Shown here: positions 52,391 through 63,896 of the stretch, piece after piece | How positions within the stretch are numbered: the first letter of the stretch is position 1 | Layout: every line of letters starts with the position of its first letter | Source: Kluyvera genomosp. 3 | Lineage (GTDB): Bacteria > Pseudomonadota > Gammaproteobacteria > Enterobacterales > Enterobacteriaceae | Assembly: GCA_002211745.1 (NCBI GenBank) | Contig: CP022114.1 | Location: 992,001-1,056,000, forward strand | Length of the DNA: 64,000 nt | Reading direction: 5' to 3' | Program-made: the position numbers and the translations under genes | Notes under the pieces: model-generated | Seen by the model: only the letters and a program-made list of their open reading frames with translations | Database searches by the model: none | Told to the model about the DNA's origin: nothing

Positions 52391-53522
52391 TTAACTGGCG
52401 AGCGACTTCAACAAACTAAATGCTTCTTTCATTCTTTCCTCGCTGACCACGAACGCCCGTAACTGCTGGCTTTCGTCGTAGCCCTGCGCCAGCATGCCGT
52501 CGGCGCGAGTTTCAATGGTCCAGTTCAGATCCTGACGGCGGGTTTCTCCGGCCAGATGCAGCGGCAGATCCGGCGTCTTCACTTTCACCAGCATATTCGG
52601 CAGTTTCAGCTCGCCGGGCTGGCCGAGAATGTTTTTCGCCAGGCACATGGCGCTGAGCAGAATCGGTTGCAGGAACGGCATCACCGTACCGTTAATTTCC
52701 GCACAGTCGCCCAGCGCGTAGATATCCGGGTGGCTGGTGCGCAGGGTGCTATCGACCTTCACACCGCGGTTAATCTCAAGGCCAGCCATCCGCGCCAGCG
52801 CCGTTTCCGGACGCAGGCCGGTGGCGGCCACTACCGCATCAACCTCAACGTGGCGGTCGCGGTCAAAGCTGGCGCGAATGCCGGTGGCGGTCTGTTCAAG
52901 CGACTGGAGCTGCGTTTTCAGCAACAGATGGATACCCATGTCGGTCAGGCGATGCTGCAGGCGACTGCTGACTTCCGGCGGCATCAGTGAGGCCAGTACG
53001 CTGGCCGAATTGTCGACCACGGTGACGGCTTTGCCAGCGCGACAGAAGTCCATCGCCAGCTCGCTGCCGATCAGCCCGCCGCCGATAATCAGCACCCGTT
53101 GGGCATCGCGGAGCGTACTTTGTGCCGCGCCAAATTCCTGCTGGCTGTTGAGGGTTAACATCAACTCTTTGCCCGGCACCGGCGGAACGATTGCCGCCGC
53201 GCCGGTGGCCAGGACCAGTTTGTCGTACCGCCACTCATGATTCTGGCTTTTGACTACGTGCGCTTCGGCGTCGATGTGGGTGACCCAGGTTTGCGGGAAC
53301 AGGTTCAGATTGTACTGTTCGGCAAACTCACCGGCGGATTGCAGGGTGAGGTCAGCGGCGGTTTGCCCCGGCTCACCACGTGGCTCAAGTCTGGTTTGTT
53401 GTATTCGTCAATGCTGTCGGCGGCGATGAGCGTCAGTTTGACGCTCGCATCCTGTTTACGGATGTTTTTCACCAGTTGGCGGCCGCGAAGCCCGATCCAA
53501 CGATCACAATGCCATGATTCAT
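52391..53522 (-). CDS. norW: NADH:flavorubredoxin reductase NorW (two frameshifts)
   Basis: FAD/NADH oxidoreductase that reduces the rubredoxin domain of NorV. The N-terminal [22 protein letters not shown] (corrected) and the NADH-binding [21 protein letters not shown] are clear. One G is missing near 53483 and one near 53380. Corrected length is 377, the same as E. coli. Its start overlaps the norV stop by 3 bases (ATGA). Confidence 0.95.
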
Positions 53523-54967
53523 TTTGCCTCCGTTGCCAGCACGTCGAAGACGTCTTTGCCTAATGAGCATTCCGGGCACAGGAAGTTATCCGGAACGTCG
53601 CTCCACGGGGTTCCTGGCTGGACGTCCTGGTTCGGTTCGCCTTTCGCTGGGTCGTAAATCCACTGGCACACGCTGCACTGCATGCTTGGGCCGAGGTCGG
53701 CTGCTGCCGCGGCGGCACAGGCGCACGCTTCTTTCGCTGTGGCTGACGCGGTGTTCATTTCCGGCAGCGGCGCCAGCGCCCACTGACGGGCAATTTCACG
53801 ACCGTGCTGACGGCACAGTTCCAGTGCATCCAGATCCGGACGCCATTTGGCTTTCAGGCTCAGGGACATTTCGAAACCGGCATCCTGTAAGCGGGTAGAC
53901 AGGCGGTCAACCGCGCCGCCGCTCCAGCCGTGAGAGCCGAAGGCGCTGGCGCGTTTGTTGCGAAAGCGCAGGCCGGTCATCTCTTCCACCAGGCCGGCGA
54001 TTTTCGGCATCATCACATTGTTCATGGTCGAGGTGCCGACCAGCACGCCTTTGGAACGGAAGACGTTGGTCAGGATTTCGTTTTTATCACTGCGGGCGAC
54101 GTTAAAGATTTTCACCGCCACGTTCGGGTCAACTTCGTTGATACCCTGGGCAATGGCGTCCGCCATCATGCGGGTGTTGTTGGACATGGTGTCGTAGAAG
54201 ATAGTGATGCGATCTTCCTGATAGTCAGCGGCCCATTTCAGGTACAGCTCAACGATCTGCGTTGGGTTGTCGCGCCATACCACGCCGTGAGAGGTGGCAA
54301 TCATGTCCACCGGCAGGTTGAAGCCGAGGATTTCGGTAATTTTCGGCGTCACCAGGCGGCTGAACGGCGTCAGAATGTTAGCGTAGTAGCGCTGGCACTG
54401 TTCGAACAGTTCGGTCTGGTCGACTTCGTCGTTGAACAGGCGTTCGTCGCAGTAGTGTTGACCGAAGGCGTCGTTACTGAACAGCACCGCGTCGCCGGTC
54501 ATGTAGGTCATCATGCTGTCAGGCCAGTGCAGCATTGGCGTTTCCACGAAGATCAGCTGTTTGCCGTTACCGATGTCCAGCGAATCGCCGGTTTTCACCA
54601 CGTTGAAATTCCACTCCGGGTGATGGTGGTGGCCGGTGATGGAGTCAATGGCGTTGGCAGTGCAGTAAATTGGCGTATCGGGAATCTGAGTCATTAGCTC
54701 GGTCAGCGCGCCGGCATGGTCTTCTTCCGCGTGGTTAATGATGATGTAGTCGATATCGGCAAGGTCGATTTCGCTGCGCAGGTTCTGGACGAATTCACGA
54801 CTGAATTTATGGTCAACGGTATCAATCAGGACGTTTTTGCCTTCGCGAATCAGGTAGCTGTTGTAGCTGCTGCCGCGCAGGGTTTTGTATTCAGTCCCGT
54901 GGAAATCACGTACTTCCCAGTCACGTTGGCCAACCCAATGAATGTTATTTTTAACCAGAATAGACAT
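53519..54967 (-). CDS. norV: anaerobic nitric oxide reductase flavorubredoxin NorV
   Basis: Intact 482 residues. A metallo-beta-lactamase-like diiron domain ([15 protein letters not shown]) reduces NO to N2O; it is followed by a flavodoxin domain ([17 protein letters not shown]) and a C-terminal rubredoxin ([10 protein letters not shown]...[12 protein letters not shown]). Nearly identical to E. coli NorV apart from the linker before rubredoxin. Transcribed from a sigma-54 promoter activated by NorR. Confidence 0.97.
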   Translation of the reverse strand: MSILVKNNIHWVGQRDWEVRDFHGTEYKTLRGSSYNSYLIREGKNVLIDTVDHKFSREFVQNLRSEIDLADIDYIIINHAEEDHAGALTELMTQIPDTPIYCTANAIDSITGHHHHPEWNFNVVKTGDSLDIGNGKQLIFVETPMLHWPDSMMTYMTGDAVLFSNDAFGQHYCDERLFNDEVDQTELFEQCQRYYANILTPFSRLVTPKITEILGFNLPVDMIATSHGVVWRDNPTQIVELYLKWAADYQEDRITIFYDTMSNNTRMMADAIAQGINEVDPNVAVKIFNVARSDKNEILTNVFRSKGVLVGTSTMNNVMMPKIAGLVEEMTGLRFRNKRASAFGSHGWSGGAVDRLSTRLQDAGFEMSLSLKAKWRPDLDALELCRQHGREIARQWALAPLPEMNTASATAKEACACAAAAAADLGPSMQCSVCQWIYDPAKGEPNQDVQPGTPWSDVPDNFLCPECSLGKDVFDVLATEAK

Positions 54968-55014
54968 AGCAACCTCAATTAATTCAGCGTTTTCAAAAAA
55001 GATGTATTGCTTAT

Positions 55015-55030
55015 TGCAGGTTGCATGCCA
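55015..55030 (-). promoter_or_regulatory. sigma-54 promoter of norVW
   Basis: On the minus strand TGGCATGCAACCTGCA matches the sigma-54 consensus with correct GG/GC spacing, 48 bases upstream of norV. Confidence 0.85.
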
Positions 55031-55085
55031 ACTTTTTAATTAATTGATTTTATTGTTTTATTTTGTTTTTACTCCTTTCTTGTTA

Positions 55086-55141
55086 GTCAAAATGACTATG
55101 CATAAAATTGTCAATATGACATCATGCATTGTCGAAATGAC
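55086..55141. promoter_or_regulatory. three NorR enhancer sites
   Basis: GTCAAAATGAC (55086-55096), GTCAATATGAC (55110-55120) and GTCGAAATGAC (55131-55141) follow the NorR pattern GT(C)-N-AC with a GTCA/TGAC inverted repeat. They lie 56-126 bases upstream of the norV sigma-54 promoter and directly before norR, as in E. coli. Confidence 0.92.
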
Positions 55142-55155
55142 TATTTGAGGTTGCC

Positions 55156-56671
55156 ATGAGCTTTTCTGTTGACGTACTGGCGGGCATTGCCATTGAACTT
55201 CAGCGCGGCGTCGGCCATCAGGACCGCTTCCAGCGGCTGATTACCACGCTGCGCCAGGTGCTGGAGTGCGATGCTTCGGCGTTGCTGCGCTACGAGGCGC
55301 GGCAGTTTATTCCGCTGGCGATCGACGGCCTGGCGAAAGATGTGCTGGGCCGCCGTTTTACGCTGGAAGGGCACCCGCGGCTGGAGGCTATCGCCCGCGC
55401 GGGCGACGTGGTGCGCTTCCCCGCTGACAGCGATTTGCCGGATCCCTACGATGGCCTGATCCCGGCCAGGAGAGCCTGAAAGTGCACGCCTGCATCGGCC
55501 TGCCGCTGTTTGCCGGGCAGAACCTGATTGGCGCGCTGACTCTCGACGGCATGTCGCCGGATCAGTTCGACGTCTTCAGCGACGAAGAGCTGAGGCTGAT
55601 TGCCGCACTGGCGGCAGGGGCGCTCAGTAACGCGCTGCTGATTGAGCAGCTTGAAAGCCAGAACATGCTGCCCGGCTCAGCGAGCGACTTCGAGCAGGTT
55701 AAAGAGACGCAGATGATTGGCCTGTCGCCGGGCATGATGCAGCTAAAAAAAGAGATTGAAATCGTCGCGGCCTCCGATCTCAACGTGCTGATCAGCGGCG
55801 AAACCGGCACCGGGAAAGAGCTGGTGGCGAAGGCGATTCATGAAGGCTCGCCGCGCGCGGTGAGCCCGTTGGTTTACCTGAACTGCGCCGCGCTGCCGGA
55901 AAGCGTGGCCGAAAGCGAGCTGTTCGGCCACGTGAAGGGGGCGTTTACCGGGGCCATCAGTAACCGCAGCGGCAAGTTTGAGATGGCCGACAACGGCACG
56001 CTGTTTTTAGATGAAATTGGCGAACTGTCGCTGGCGCTACAGGCCAAGCTGCTGCGCGTGCTGCAATACGGTGATATTCAGCGCGTCGGCGACGATCGCA
56101 GCCTGCGGGTCGACGTACGCGTGCTGGCAGCGACCAACCGCGACCTGCGCGAAGAGGTGCTGGCGGGCAACTTCCGCGCCGACCTGTTCCATCGTCTGAG
56201 CGTATTCCCGCTCTCGGTGCCACCGCTGCGCGAGCGGGGTGATGACGTAGTGCTGCTGGCGGGCTATTTTTGCGAGCAGTGTCGGCTGCGATTAGGCCTG
56301 TCCCGCGTGGTGCTGAGCAGCGGCGCACGCGCGCACCTGCAAAGCTACGGCTGGCCAGGCAATGTGCGTGAGCTGGAACATGCGGTTCACCGCGCGGTGG
56401 TGCTGGCGCGGGCGGCCCGCAGCAGCGGCGAAGTGGTGCTGGAGGCGCAGCATTTTGCCTTTCAGGAAGGGCGCCAGCGGCGGCGGTAGAGGAGCGGCTA
56501 GTCGCGGCGGCGGTGCATAATTTACGCGACGCGACGGAAGATTTTCAGCGGCAGATGATTCGCCAGGCGCTGGATGCGAACCAGCACAACTGGGCGGCGA
56601 GCGCGCGAGCGCTGGAGACAGACGTCGCCAACCTGCATCGGCTGGCGAAGCGTCTGGGCCTGAAGGATTAA
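55156..56671 (+). CDS. norR: nitric oxide-responsive sigma-54 activator NorR (two frameshifts)
   Basis: N-terminal GAF domain binds NO through a mononuclear iron. The AAA+ domain has Walker [17 protein letters not shown], the sigma-54-contacting GAFTGAI and [16 protein letters not shown]-terminal Fis-type helix-turn-helix ([27 protein letters not shown]) is in the corrected frame. One G is lost near 55465 and one near 56470. Corrected length is 505 (E. coli 504). Divergent from norVW. Confidence 0.95.
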
Positions 56672-57631
56672 AGAATCCCGGCCTGATAGAAGTTTTGCAG
56701 GTTAATCGCGCCGACCAGACGGTGATCTTCATCCACCACCGGCGCGGCGCTGATTTTCAGCTTCATTAGCTTCTCTTTGGCATCGATGGCGCGCGCCCGA
56801 TCGTGGAGGGTCACGCCGCCTTTGGTCATCGCGTCGTTGACGCTGTCGGCCAGCGAGCCGCCGCTCACCAGCCAGCGGCGCAGGTCGCCGTCGGTAAACA
56901 CGCCATGCACCTGCATCACGTCATCGCAGACGGCGACCATGCCCATCCCGGTACGGCTCAGCTCCAGCATGGCGTCCATGATGCTGGCGTGTACGTTGAC
57001 CTGCGGAATATCGGCCTCTTTACGCATCAGGTGATGCACGCGGTTGAGCAGACGCGCACCGAGCGCCCCGGCCGGATGCGAACGGGCAAAATCTTCCTCA
57101 TTAAAGCCACGCGCCTGCATTACGGCGATGGCCAGCGCGTCGCCCATCATCAGCGTGTTGACGGTGCTGGAGGTGGGGCCAGGTGCATCGGGCAGGCTTC
57201 GCGTTCAACGGAGATATCCAGCACCGCGTCGGCTGCCAGCGCCAGCGGCGAATTCGCTTTGCCGGTCATCGCCAGCAGCACGACCGATTTCTCCTGCAGA
57301 CGAGGGATGAGGAAATCCAGCTCTTTGGCGCTGCCGGAATAAGAGATAAACAGCATCACGTCGCGGCTTTCAACCATGCCCAGGTCGCCGTGCAGCGCTT
57401 CTGCCGGGTGGACAAAGAAGGCGGGGTGCCGGTACTGGCAAAGGTGGCGGCCAGCTTTTTGCCGATATGACCGGACTTGCCCATTCCGGATACGATCAGT
57501 TTGCCTTTGCAGTCGAGAATGGCTTTTGCGGCCTGCACAAAGGTCTCGTCAAGACGGTCGGGGAGGCGGCTGGCTTCCTGTAATTCCAGTAACAGGGCCT
57601 TACGCCCGGCGTCTAACAAAAAATCACTCAT
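56668..57631 (-). CDS. gutQ: D-arabinose 5-phosphate isomerase GutQ (two frameshifts)
   Basis: Isomerises ribulose 5-phosphate and arabinose 5-phosphate, the Kdo precursor. An N-terminal SIS domain ([43 protein letters not shown]) is followed by two CBS domains ([39 protein letters not shown]). One C is lost near 57425 and one near 57178. Corrected length is 321, equal to E. coli. In E. coli gutQ ends the srl (glucitol) operon; no srl genes are present here. The 3' end overlaps the norR end. Confidence 0.95.
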
Positions 57632-57834
57632 GACTTTCTCCGATAATTAGCGCGTCACACGGTCCAGTTTTGCGCGGCGATGATAAAACATTCCACCCAT
57701 TGAGATCATCGATTGCATCATGATTGTTCGGAGTCGGAGATTTTTTTTCCCGCCGGACCAGAAGGCGCTTCCTTGCAGCGAGGCGGATGCTTTACCATAT
57801 TTAACTCTTGCTGATATTGTTAAACGGAAGTCCC

Positions 57835-58902
57835 ATGTTGAAGCGTCGCGTTCTGGCTTTACTCCCCTGTGTGTCCTGCTCGCTGCCTGTAGCAGTAAGC
57901 CGAAAACGGCTGAATCACCGGCAACCACCTCCGGCGGTTTTCTTCTTGAACCCCAGCATAATGCGTTGATCCCGACCGGTGATTTTGCCAATAACCCGGC
58001 GGCAGAACAGTTCATCGACAAGATGGTGAGCAAGCACGGATTTGACCGTCAGCAACTGCACGAAATTCTCTCCCAGGCCAAGCGTCTGGACTACGTGCTG
58101 CGCCTGATGGACAGACAGGCCCCGACCGGCCTGCCGCCAACCGGCCCGAACGGCGCGTGGCTGCGCTATCGCAAACAATTTATTACCCCGGATAACGTGC
58201 AGAACGGCGTGGCTTTCTGGAACCAGTATCAGGGGCGCTACAGCGCGCGCAGCAGGTTTACGGCGTACCGCCGGAAATCATCGTGGGGATTATCGGTGTT
58301 GAAACCCGCTGGGCCGCGTGATGGGGAAAACCCGCATTCTTGACGCGCTGGCAACGCTCTCCTTCAACTATCCGCGCCGCGCCGAATACTTCTCCGGCGA
58401 ACTGGAAACCTTCCTGTTGATGGCGCGTGATGAAAAAGACGATCCGTTGGATCTGAAAGGCTCGTTCGCCGGCGCGATGGGCTATGGGCAGTTCATGCCA
58501 TCGTCTTATCGTCAGTACGCGGTGGACTTTAACGGCGATGGCCACATCAACCTGTGGGATCCGGAAGATGCCATCGGTAGCGTGGCGAACTACTTCAAAC
58601 AGCATGGCTGGGTGACGGGCGACACGGTAGCGGTGCAGGCGATGGGTCAGGCGCCGGGGCTGGAAAACGGCTTCAAGACCAAGTACAGCGTGTCGCAGCT
58701 GGCGGCGGCGGGCTTAACCCCGATGCAGCCGCTGGGTAACCATCAGCAGGCCAGCCTGCTGCGCCTGGATATTGGCACCGGCTATCAGTACTGGTATGGG
58801 TTGCCGAACTTCTACACCATCACCCGTTACAACCACAGCACCCACTACGCGATGGCCGTCTGGCAGCTGGGGCTGGCGGTGTCTCAGGCTCGCGGTCAGT
58901 AA
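57835..58902 (+). CDS. mltB: membrane-bound lytic murein transglycosylase B MltB (three frameshifts)
   Basis: Outer-membrane lipoprotein cleaving peptidoglycan with 1,6-anhydro product formation. The lipobox LLAAC is in the corrected frame; the catalytic Glu is in IIGVETRWGRVMGKTRILDAL, and GSFAGAMGYGQFMPSSY is a family motif. One C is lost near 57873 and one G near 58235 and near 58314. Corrected length is 356 (E. coli 361). Between gutQ and a metal transporter. Confidence 0.94.
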
Positions 58903-58914
58903 TTTTCCTTTCTT

Positions 58915-58937
58915 GCCCCTCTCCGTCCGGGAGGGGC
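58915..58937 (+). terminator. hairpin after mltB
   Basis: Stem GCCCCTC / GAGGGGC with a 9-base loop, 13 bases after the mltB stop, with a weak T-rich tail. Confidence 0.65.
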
Positions 58938-58993
58938 TTGTTACATTTTGCATCATTTCTCGCCGTTTACATCTTAGATCTCATCTCGTATTG

Positions 58994-59009
58994 TTATGTT
59001 ATAACATAA
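58994..59009 (+). promoter_or_regulatory. candidate Zur box
   Basis: Perfect 16-bp palindrome TTATGTTATAACATAA, containing the TGTTATAACA core of enterobacterial Zur sites, 16 bases upstream of the first small ORF and about 120 upstream of the ATPase gene. It predicts zinc repression of the ABC importer. Confidence 0.75.
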
Positions 59010-59024
59010 TATGATGAGGCAAAG

Positions 59025-59132
59025 ATGTTGACTCCTGTTTTTATGGCGTCCAGCGCGACGCGTCTGTTGTTGGCCTGCGCGCTGCTAGCCGCGCTTTGGC
59101 TGGCGGTTTGGTGGGCGGTCACGCTGCCATGA
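59025..59132 (+). CDS. small hydrophobic ORF ahead of the metal ABC operon
   Basis: 35-codon ORF starting MLTPVFMASSATRLLLACAL, followed by a hydrophobic LAALWLAVWWAVTLP. It begins 16 bases after the Zur box and overlaps the ATPase start as ATGA. A purine-rich stretch (GAGGCAAAG) precedes the ATG. It may be a translated membrane peptide or a leader that couples translation. No homology is recognised. Confidence 0.4.
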   Translation: MLTPVFMASSATRLLLACALLAALWLAVWWAVTLP

Positions 59133-59805
59133 TTGAACTGGACAACCTGGTCGCAGGATATGAAGGCGCGGCGATCACGCCTGCGCTGAGCGGCGTGATT
59201 CACAAAGGTAGCATGACGGCCATCGTCGGTCTGAACGGCTGCGGTAAATCCACCCTACTAAAAACGTTGGCCGGATTTATTCCGCCAGTGAGCGGCGTGG
59301 TGCGCTGGTCGCCGACGCGCCCGACGATCGGCTGGCTGGCGCAGCGTCACGCGCTGGAGTCGCAGTTTCCGCTGACGGTGCTCGATGTTGTGAGTCAGGG
59401 GCGTGGCCGCGTATTTCGCTGCTGCGCGGCCTGCGTAACGACGTGCGGCGGCGCATCCAGGCCGCACTAGCGCGTGTGGGGCTGACTGAGATGGCGAAAA
59501 CGCCGATCGAAGCACTCTCCGGCGGCCAATTTCAACGCATGTTGTTTGCCCGTGTGCTGGTTCAGCGCGCGCCGCTGGTGATGCTCGACGAACCCTTTAC
59601 CGGCATTGACGAGAACACGACCCATGATCTGATGGGCGTGATTCAGGAGATGCATCAGCAGGGGCAGACCGTGCTGGCGGTGCTGCACGATAACCAGCGG
59701 GTCGCGGACTATTTCCCGGAAACGCTGCTGTTGGCGCCGCAAAATGCCTGCTGGGGGCCAACCCATGAGGTGCTGCCCGCGTTTCGCTCCGTGAGGCACG
59801 CATGA
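59129..59805 (+). CDS. zinc-type ABC transporter ATP-binding protein (one frameshift)
   Basis: 225 residues after correction. Walker A GLNGCGKSTLLKTL, signature LSGGQFQRMLFARVL and Walker B LVMLDEPFTGID identify an ABC ATPase of the Mn/Zn/Fe importer family. One G is missing near 59405 (CGGT to CGT). First gene of a three-gene importer with the ABC-3 permease, which it overlaps by 4 bases. Metal is inferred as zinc from the upstream Zur-like site; manganese or iron is possible. Confidence 0.88.
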
Positions 59806-60665
59806 TCTGGCATACCTTTTTTCAACCGTTTATTGAGTTTGGCTTTATGCGCCGCGCGCTGGTGGTGTGTCTGGCCCTGTCGCTCAGCACTACGATTCTC
59901 GGCGTATTTCTGCTGCTAAGACGCATGAGCTTAATGGGCGATGCGCTGTCGCACGCCATTCTCCCCGGTGTGGCGGTGGGCTATCTGGTGAACGGCATGT
60001 CGCTGCTGGCAATGACCGTCGGCGGCTTTATCGCCGGGATTGCGGTGGCGCTGGTGGCGGGGTGGGTGAGCCGGCGCACGCCGCTGAAGGAGGATGCCAG
60101 CTTCGCCGGATTCTATCTTGGCTCGCTGGCGCTGGGCGTCACGCTGGTGTCGCTGCGCGGCTCAAACGTCGATCTGCTGCATCTGTTGTTTGGCTCCATT
60201 CTGGCCGTTGATAACGACGCGGCGCTGTTTGTGGCGGGCGTTGCCAGCCTGACGCTCATCTGCATCGCGCTGTTTTATCGCGGGCTGGTGAGTGAAGCCT
60301 TCGACAGCGCCTGGTTACAGGTCAACGCGCGCTGGCTGCCGGTTCTGCTGCACGGCCTGTTTCTGGCCTTACTGGTGCTTAACCTGGTGGCGGGTTTTCA
60401 GGTGCTCGGCACGTTGATGGCGGTGGGGGTCATGATGCTGCCCGCCGTGGCGGCACGTTGCTGGGCGAGGACCCTGCCGGGAATTTTACTGCTGGCGGCG
60501 CTGATGGGCAGCGTCTGCGCGTGGATGGGGCTGAGCCTGTCGTGGGCCGTCAATTTACCCGCCGGTCCTTCGATCGTGTTGACCGCCAGCGGCGTCTTTT
60601 TGGTCTCGGTGTTTTTTGGCAAGCGAAGCCGGCTGACCGTCAGCTGGCAAAAACTCACAAGATAG
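59802..60665 (+). CDS. metal ABC transporter permease (ABC-3 family)
   Basis: Intact 287-residue membrane protein with about eight hydrophobic segments. The family stretch RRMSLMGDALSHAILPGVAVGYL and the GFQVLGTLMAVGVMMLPAVAAR region are typical of ZnuB/TroC-type permeases. Its start overlaps the ATPase stop. Confidence 0.93.
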   Translation: MIWHTFFQPFIEFGFMRRALVVCLALSLSTTILGVFLLLRRMSLMGDALSHAILPGVAVGYLVNGMSLLAMTVGGFIAGIAVALVAGWVSRRTPLKEDASFAGFYLGSLALGVTLVSLRGSNVDLLHLLFGSILAVDNDAALFVAGVASLTLICIALFYRGLVSEAFDSAWLQVNARWLPVLLHGLFLALLVLNLVAGFQVLGTLMAVGVMMLPAVAARCWARTLPGILLLAALMGSVCAWMGLSLSWAVNLPAGPSIVLTASGVFLVSVFFGKRSRLTVSWQKLTR

Positions 60666-60673
60666 GGGAAAAC

Positions 60674-61552
60674 ATGAAACGTATTGGGGTGATTCTGGCG
60701 CTGGCATTGGGGCTATCGGCGCAAGGGGCGATGGCGAAAACGCTGAATGTGGTCAGCAGCTTCTCGGTGCTGGGCGATATGGTGCAGCAGGTGGGCGGTG
60801 AGCACGTGCATGTCGACACGCTGGTCGGCCCGGACGGCGACCCGCATACCTTCGAGCCGTCGCCGAAGGACAGCGCGCTGCTCAGCAAGGCGGACGTGGT
60901 GGTGGTTAACGGGCTGGGGCTGGAAGGGTGGATCGACAGGCTGATTAAAGCTTCCGGTTTCAAAGGCGAGCTGGTGGTGGCCTCTACCGGCGTGAAGACG
61001 CATACGCTGGATGAGGACGGGAAAACCGTGACCGATCCCCATGCCTGGAACAGCGCAGCTAACGGTGCGCTGTATGCGAAAAATATCATGAACGGGCTGA
61101 TAAAAGCCGACCCGGAGGATAGCGCAGCGCTGAAGGCTTCCGGTGAACGCTATATCGCCCAGTTAAACGATATTCATCATTGGGCGAAAAGTCAGTTCGA
61201 CGGTATTGCGCAAGCGAAGCGTAAGGTCCTGACCAGCCACGATGCTTTTGGCTACTTCTCCCGCGCTTACGGTGTAACTTTCCTGGCTCCGCAGGGGCTG
61301 TCGTCGGAAAGCGAAGCCAGCGCGGCGCAGGTGGCAGCGCTGATTAAGCAGATTAAAGCTGACGGCGTGCACACCTGGTTTATGGAAAATCAGCTCGACC
61401 CACGGTTGGTGAAGCAGATTGCTACTGCCACCGGTTCACAGCCGGGCGGCGAACTGTACCCCGAAGCGTTGTCTGCGCCCGGCGGCGTGGCGGACAGCTA
61501 CGTGAAGATGCTGCGTCATAACGTGAAGCTGATTGCGGATAGCATGCGCTGA
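60674..61552 (+). CDS. metal ABC transporter substrate-binding protein (cluster A-I)
   Basis: Intact 292 residues. A signal peptide (MKRIGVILALALGLSAQGAMA) precedes a ZnuA/TroA-type fold with metal-ligand histidines His58 (GPDGDPHTFEPSP), His123 (DPHAWN) and one in SHDAFGYFSRAYG. It lacks the His-rich loop found in E. coli ZnuA. Starts 8 bases after the permease. The zinc assignment rests on the Zur-like box. Confidence 0.93.
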   Translation: MKRIGVILALALGLSAQGAMAKTLNVVSSFSVLGDMVQQVGGEHVHVDTLVGPDGDPHTFEPSPKDSALLSKADVVVVNGLGLEGWIDRLIKASGFKGELVVASTGVKTHTLDEDGKTVTDPHAWNSAANGALYAKNIMNGLIKADPEDSAALKASGERYIAQLNDIHHWAKSQFDGIAQAKRKVLTSHDAFGYFSRAYGVTFLAPQGLSSESEASAAQVAALIKQIKADGVHTWFMENQLDPRLVKQIATATGSQPGGELYPEALSAPGGVADSYVKMLRHNVKLIADSMR

Positions 61553-61566
61553 GTCTTGCTCTTTTT

Positions 61567-61585
61567 GCCCCGGTTTAGCCGGGGC
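61567..61585 (+). terminator. hairpin after the metal ABC operon
   Basis: Perfect stem GCCCCGG / CCGGGGC with loop TTTAG, 14 bases after the operon stop. T residues lie mostly on the upstream side, so it may act bidirectionally. Confidence 0.7.
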
Positions 61586-61690
61586 GATACATTTTCTGAA
61601 GCCCCCTCGTAAAATCGTCATCCCGTCCCCACATCTCTGTTGAAAGTGCTATCTTTGATGGCCTCTTTATCGGGCTTAAGCGGAGCGACA

Positions 61691-62184
61691 ATGACAGATT
61701 CAGAATTACTGCTGCTAAGCGAGCAGGTAGGCCTGGCGCTGAAGGCGCGCGGCGCGACCATGACCACCGCAGAGTCCTGCACCGGCGGCTGGATTGCGAA
61801 AACTATCACCGACGTGGCGGGCAGCTCCGCGTGGTTTGAGCGCGGTTTTGTCACCTACAGCAATGAAGCGAAATCGCAGATGATCGGCGTACGTGAAGTG
61901 ACGCTGGAGCAGCACGGCGCGGTCAGCGAACCGGTCGTGGTCGAAATGGCAATTGGCGCACTGCGCGCGGCGCGCGCCGACTTCGCGGTCTCGGTCAGCG
62001 GTATCGCCGGGCCGGACGGCGGCAGTGCGGAAAAGCCGGTCGGTACCGTCTGGTTTGGTGTCGCCAGTGCTAATGGGCAGGGCGTGACCCAGCGCGAATG
62101 CTTCTCTGGCGACCGTGAATCCGTGCGTCGTCAGGCGACGGCTTACGCGCTAAAACTCCTCTGGCAACAATTTCTACAAAATAC

Positions 62185-62188
<4 letters not shown>
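61691..62188 (+). CDS. pncC: nicotinamide-nucleotide amidohydrolase PncC
   Basis: Intact 165-residue CinA C-terminal-type protein (YgaD), deamidating NMN to NaMN. The family motifs TTAESCTGGWIAKTITDVAGSS and SVSGIAGPDGGSAEKPVGTVW are present. ATG 61691 follows a GCGACA context matching orthologues. Immediately upstream of recA as in E. coli. Confidence 0.95.
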
Positions 62189-63327
<1,139 letters not shown>

Positions 63328-63346
63328 TAACCTCGGAATCGACACT

Positions 63347-63374
63347 AAGGGCTGCTTATGCAGCCCTTTTGTAT
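63347..63374 (+). terminator. terminator between recA and recX
   Basis: Perfect stem AAGGGCTGC / GCAGCCCTT with loop TTAT and a T-rich tail. In E. coli partial read-through of this terminator provides recX expression. Confidence 0.9.
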
Positions 63375-63396
63375 TTATCACGATGGCAGGATAACG

Positions 63397-63896
63397 ATGA
63401 CCGAAAACTCACCGCGCCGTTCCGCCTATGCTCGCCTGCTGGATCGCGCTATCCGTATTCTGGCGATGCGCGACCACAGCGAACAGGAGCTGCGGCGCAA
63501 GCTTACCGCCCGGTGATGGGGAAAAATGGTCCGGAGCCTATCGATGCGCCGCCCGAAGATGTTGAAAAGGTGGTGGCATGGTGCTTTGAAAACCGCTATC
63601 TCGATGATAGCCGCTTCGTGCAGCAGTTTATGGCCGGGCGCAGCCGCAAAGGTTATGGGCCCGCACGCATTCGCCAGGAACTGGGCCAGAAGGGAATTGC
63701 CCGTGAGGTGATTGAACAGGCGATGCGCGAATGCGAAATCGACTGGGCCGCGCAGGCGCGCGAACAGGCCCAGCGAAAATATGGCGAACCGCTGCCAATC
63801 GTCTTCGCTGAGAAGGTCAAAATTCAACGTTTTTTGCTTTACCGCGGCTACCTGATGGAAGATATCCAGGAAATATGGCGAAATTTTGCTGATTGA
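63397..63896 (+). CDS. recX: RecA regulator RecX (one frameshift)
   Basis: Small protein that caps RecA filaments. Three-helix repeats are visible ([77 protein letters not shown]). One C is lost near 63511 (CCCC to CCC). Corrected length is 166, the same as E. coli. Start ATGACCGAAAACTC at 63397, 69 bases after recA. Confidence 0.95.

Noticed and set aside
60458-60673. 72-residue N-terminal extension of the metal-binding protein
   Set aside because: The extension overlaps the permease gene and would bury the clean signal peptide that starts at 60674.
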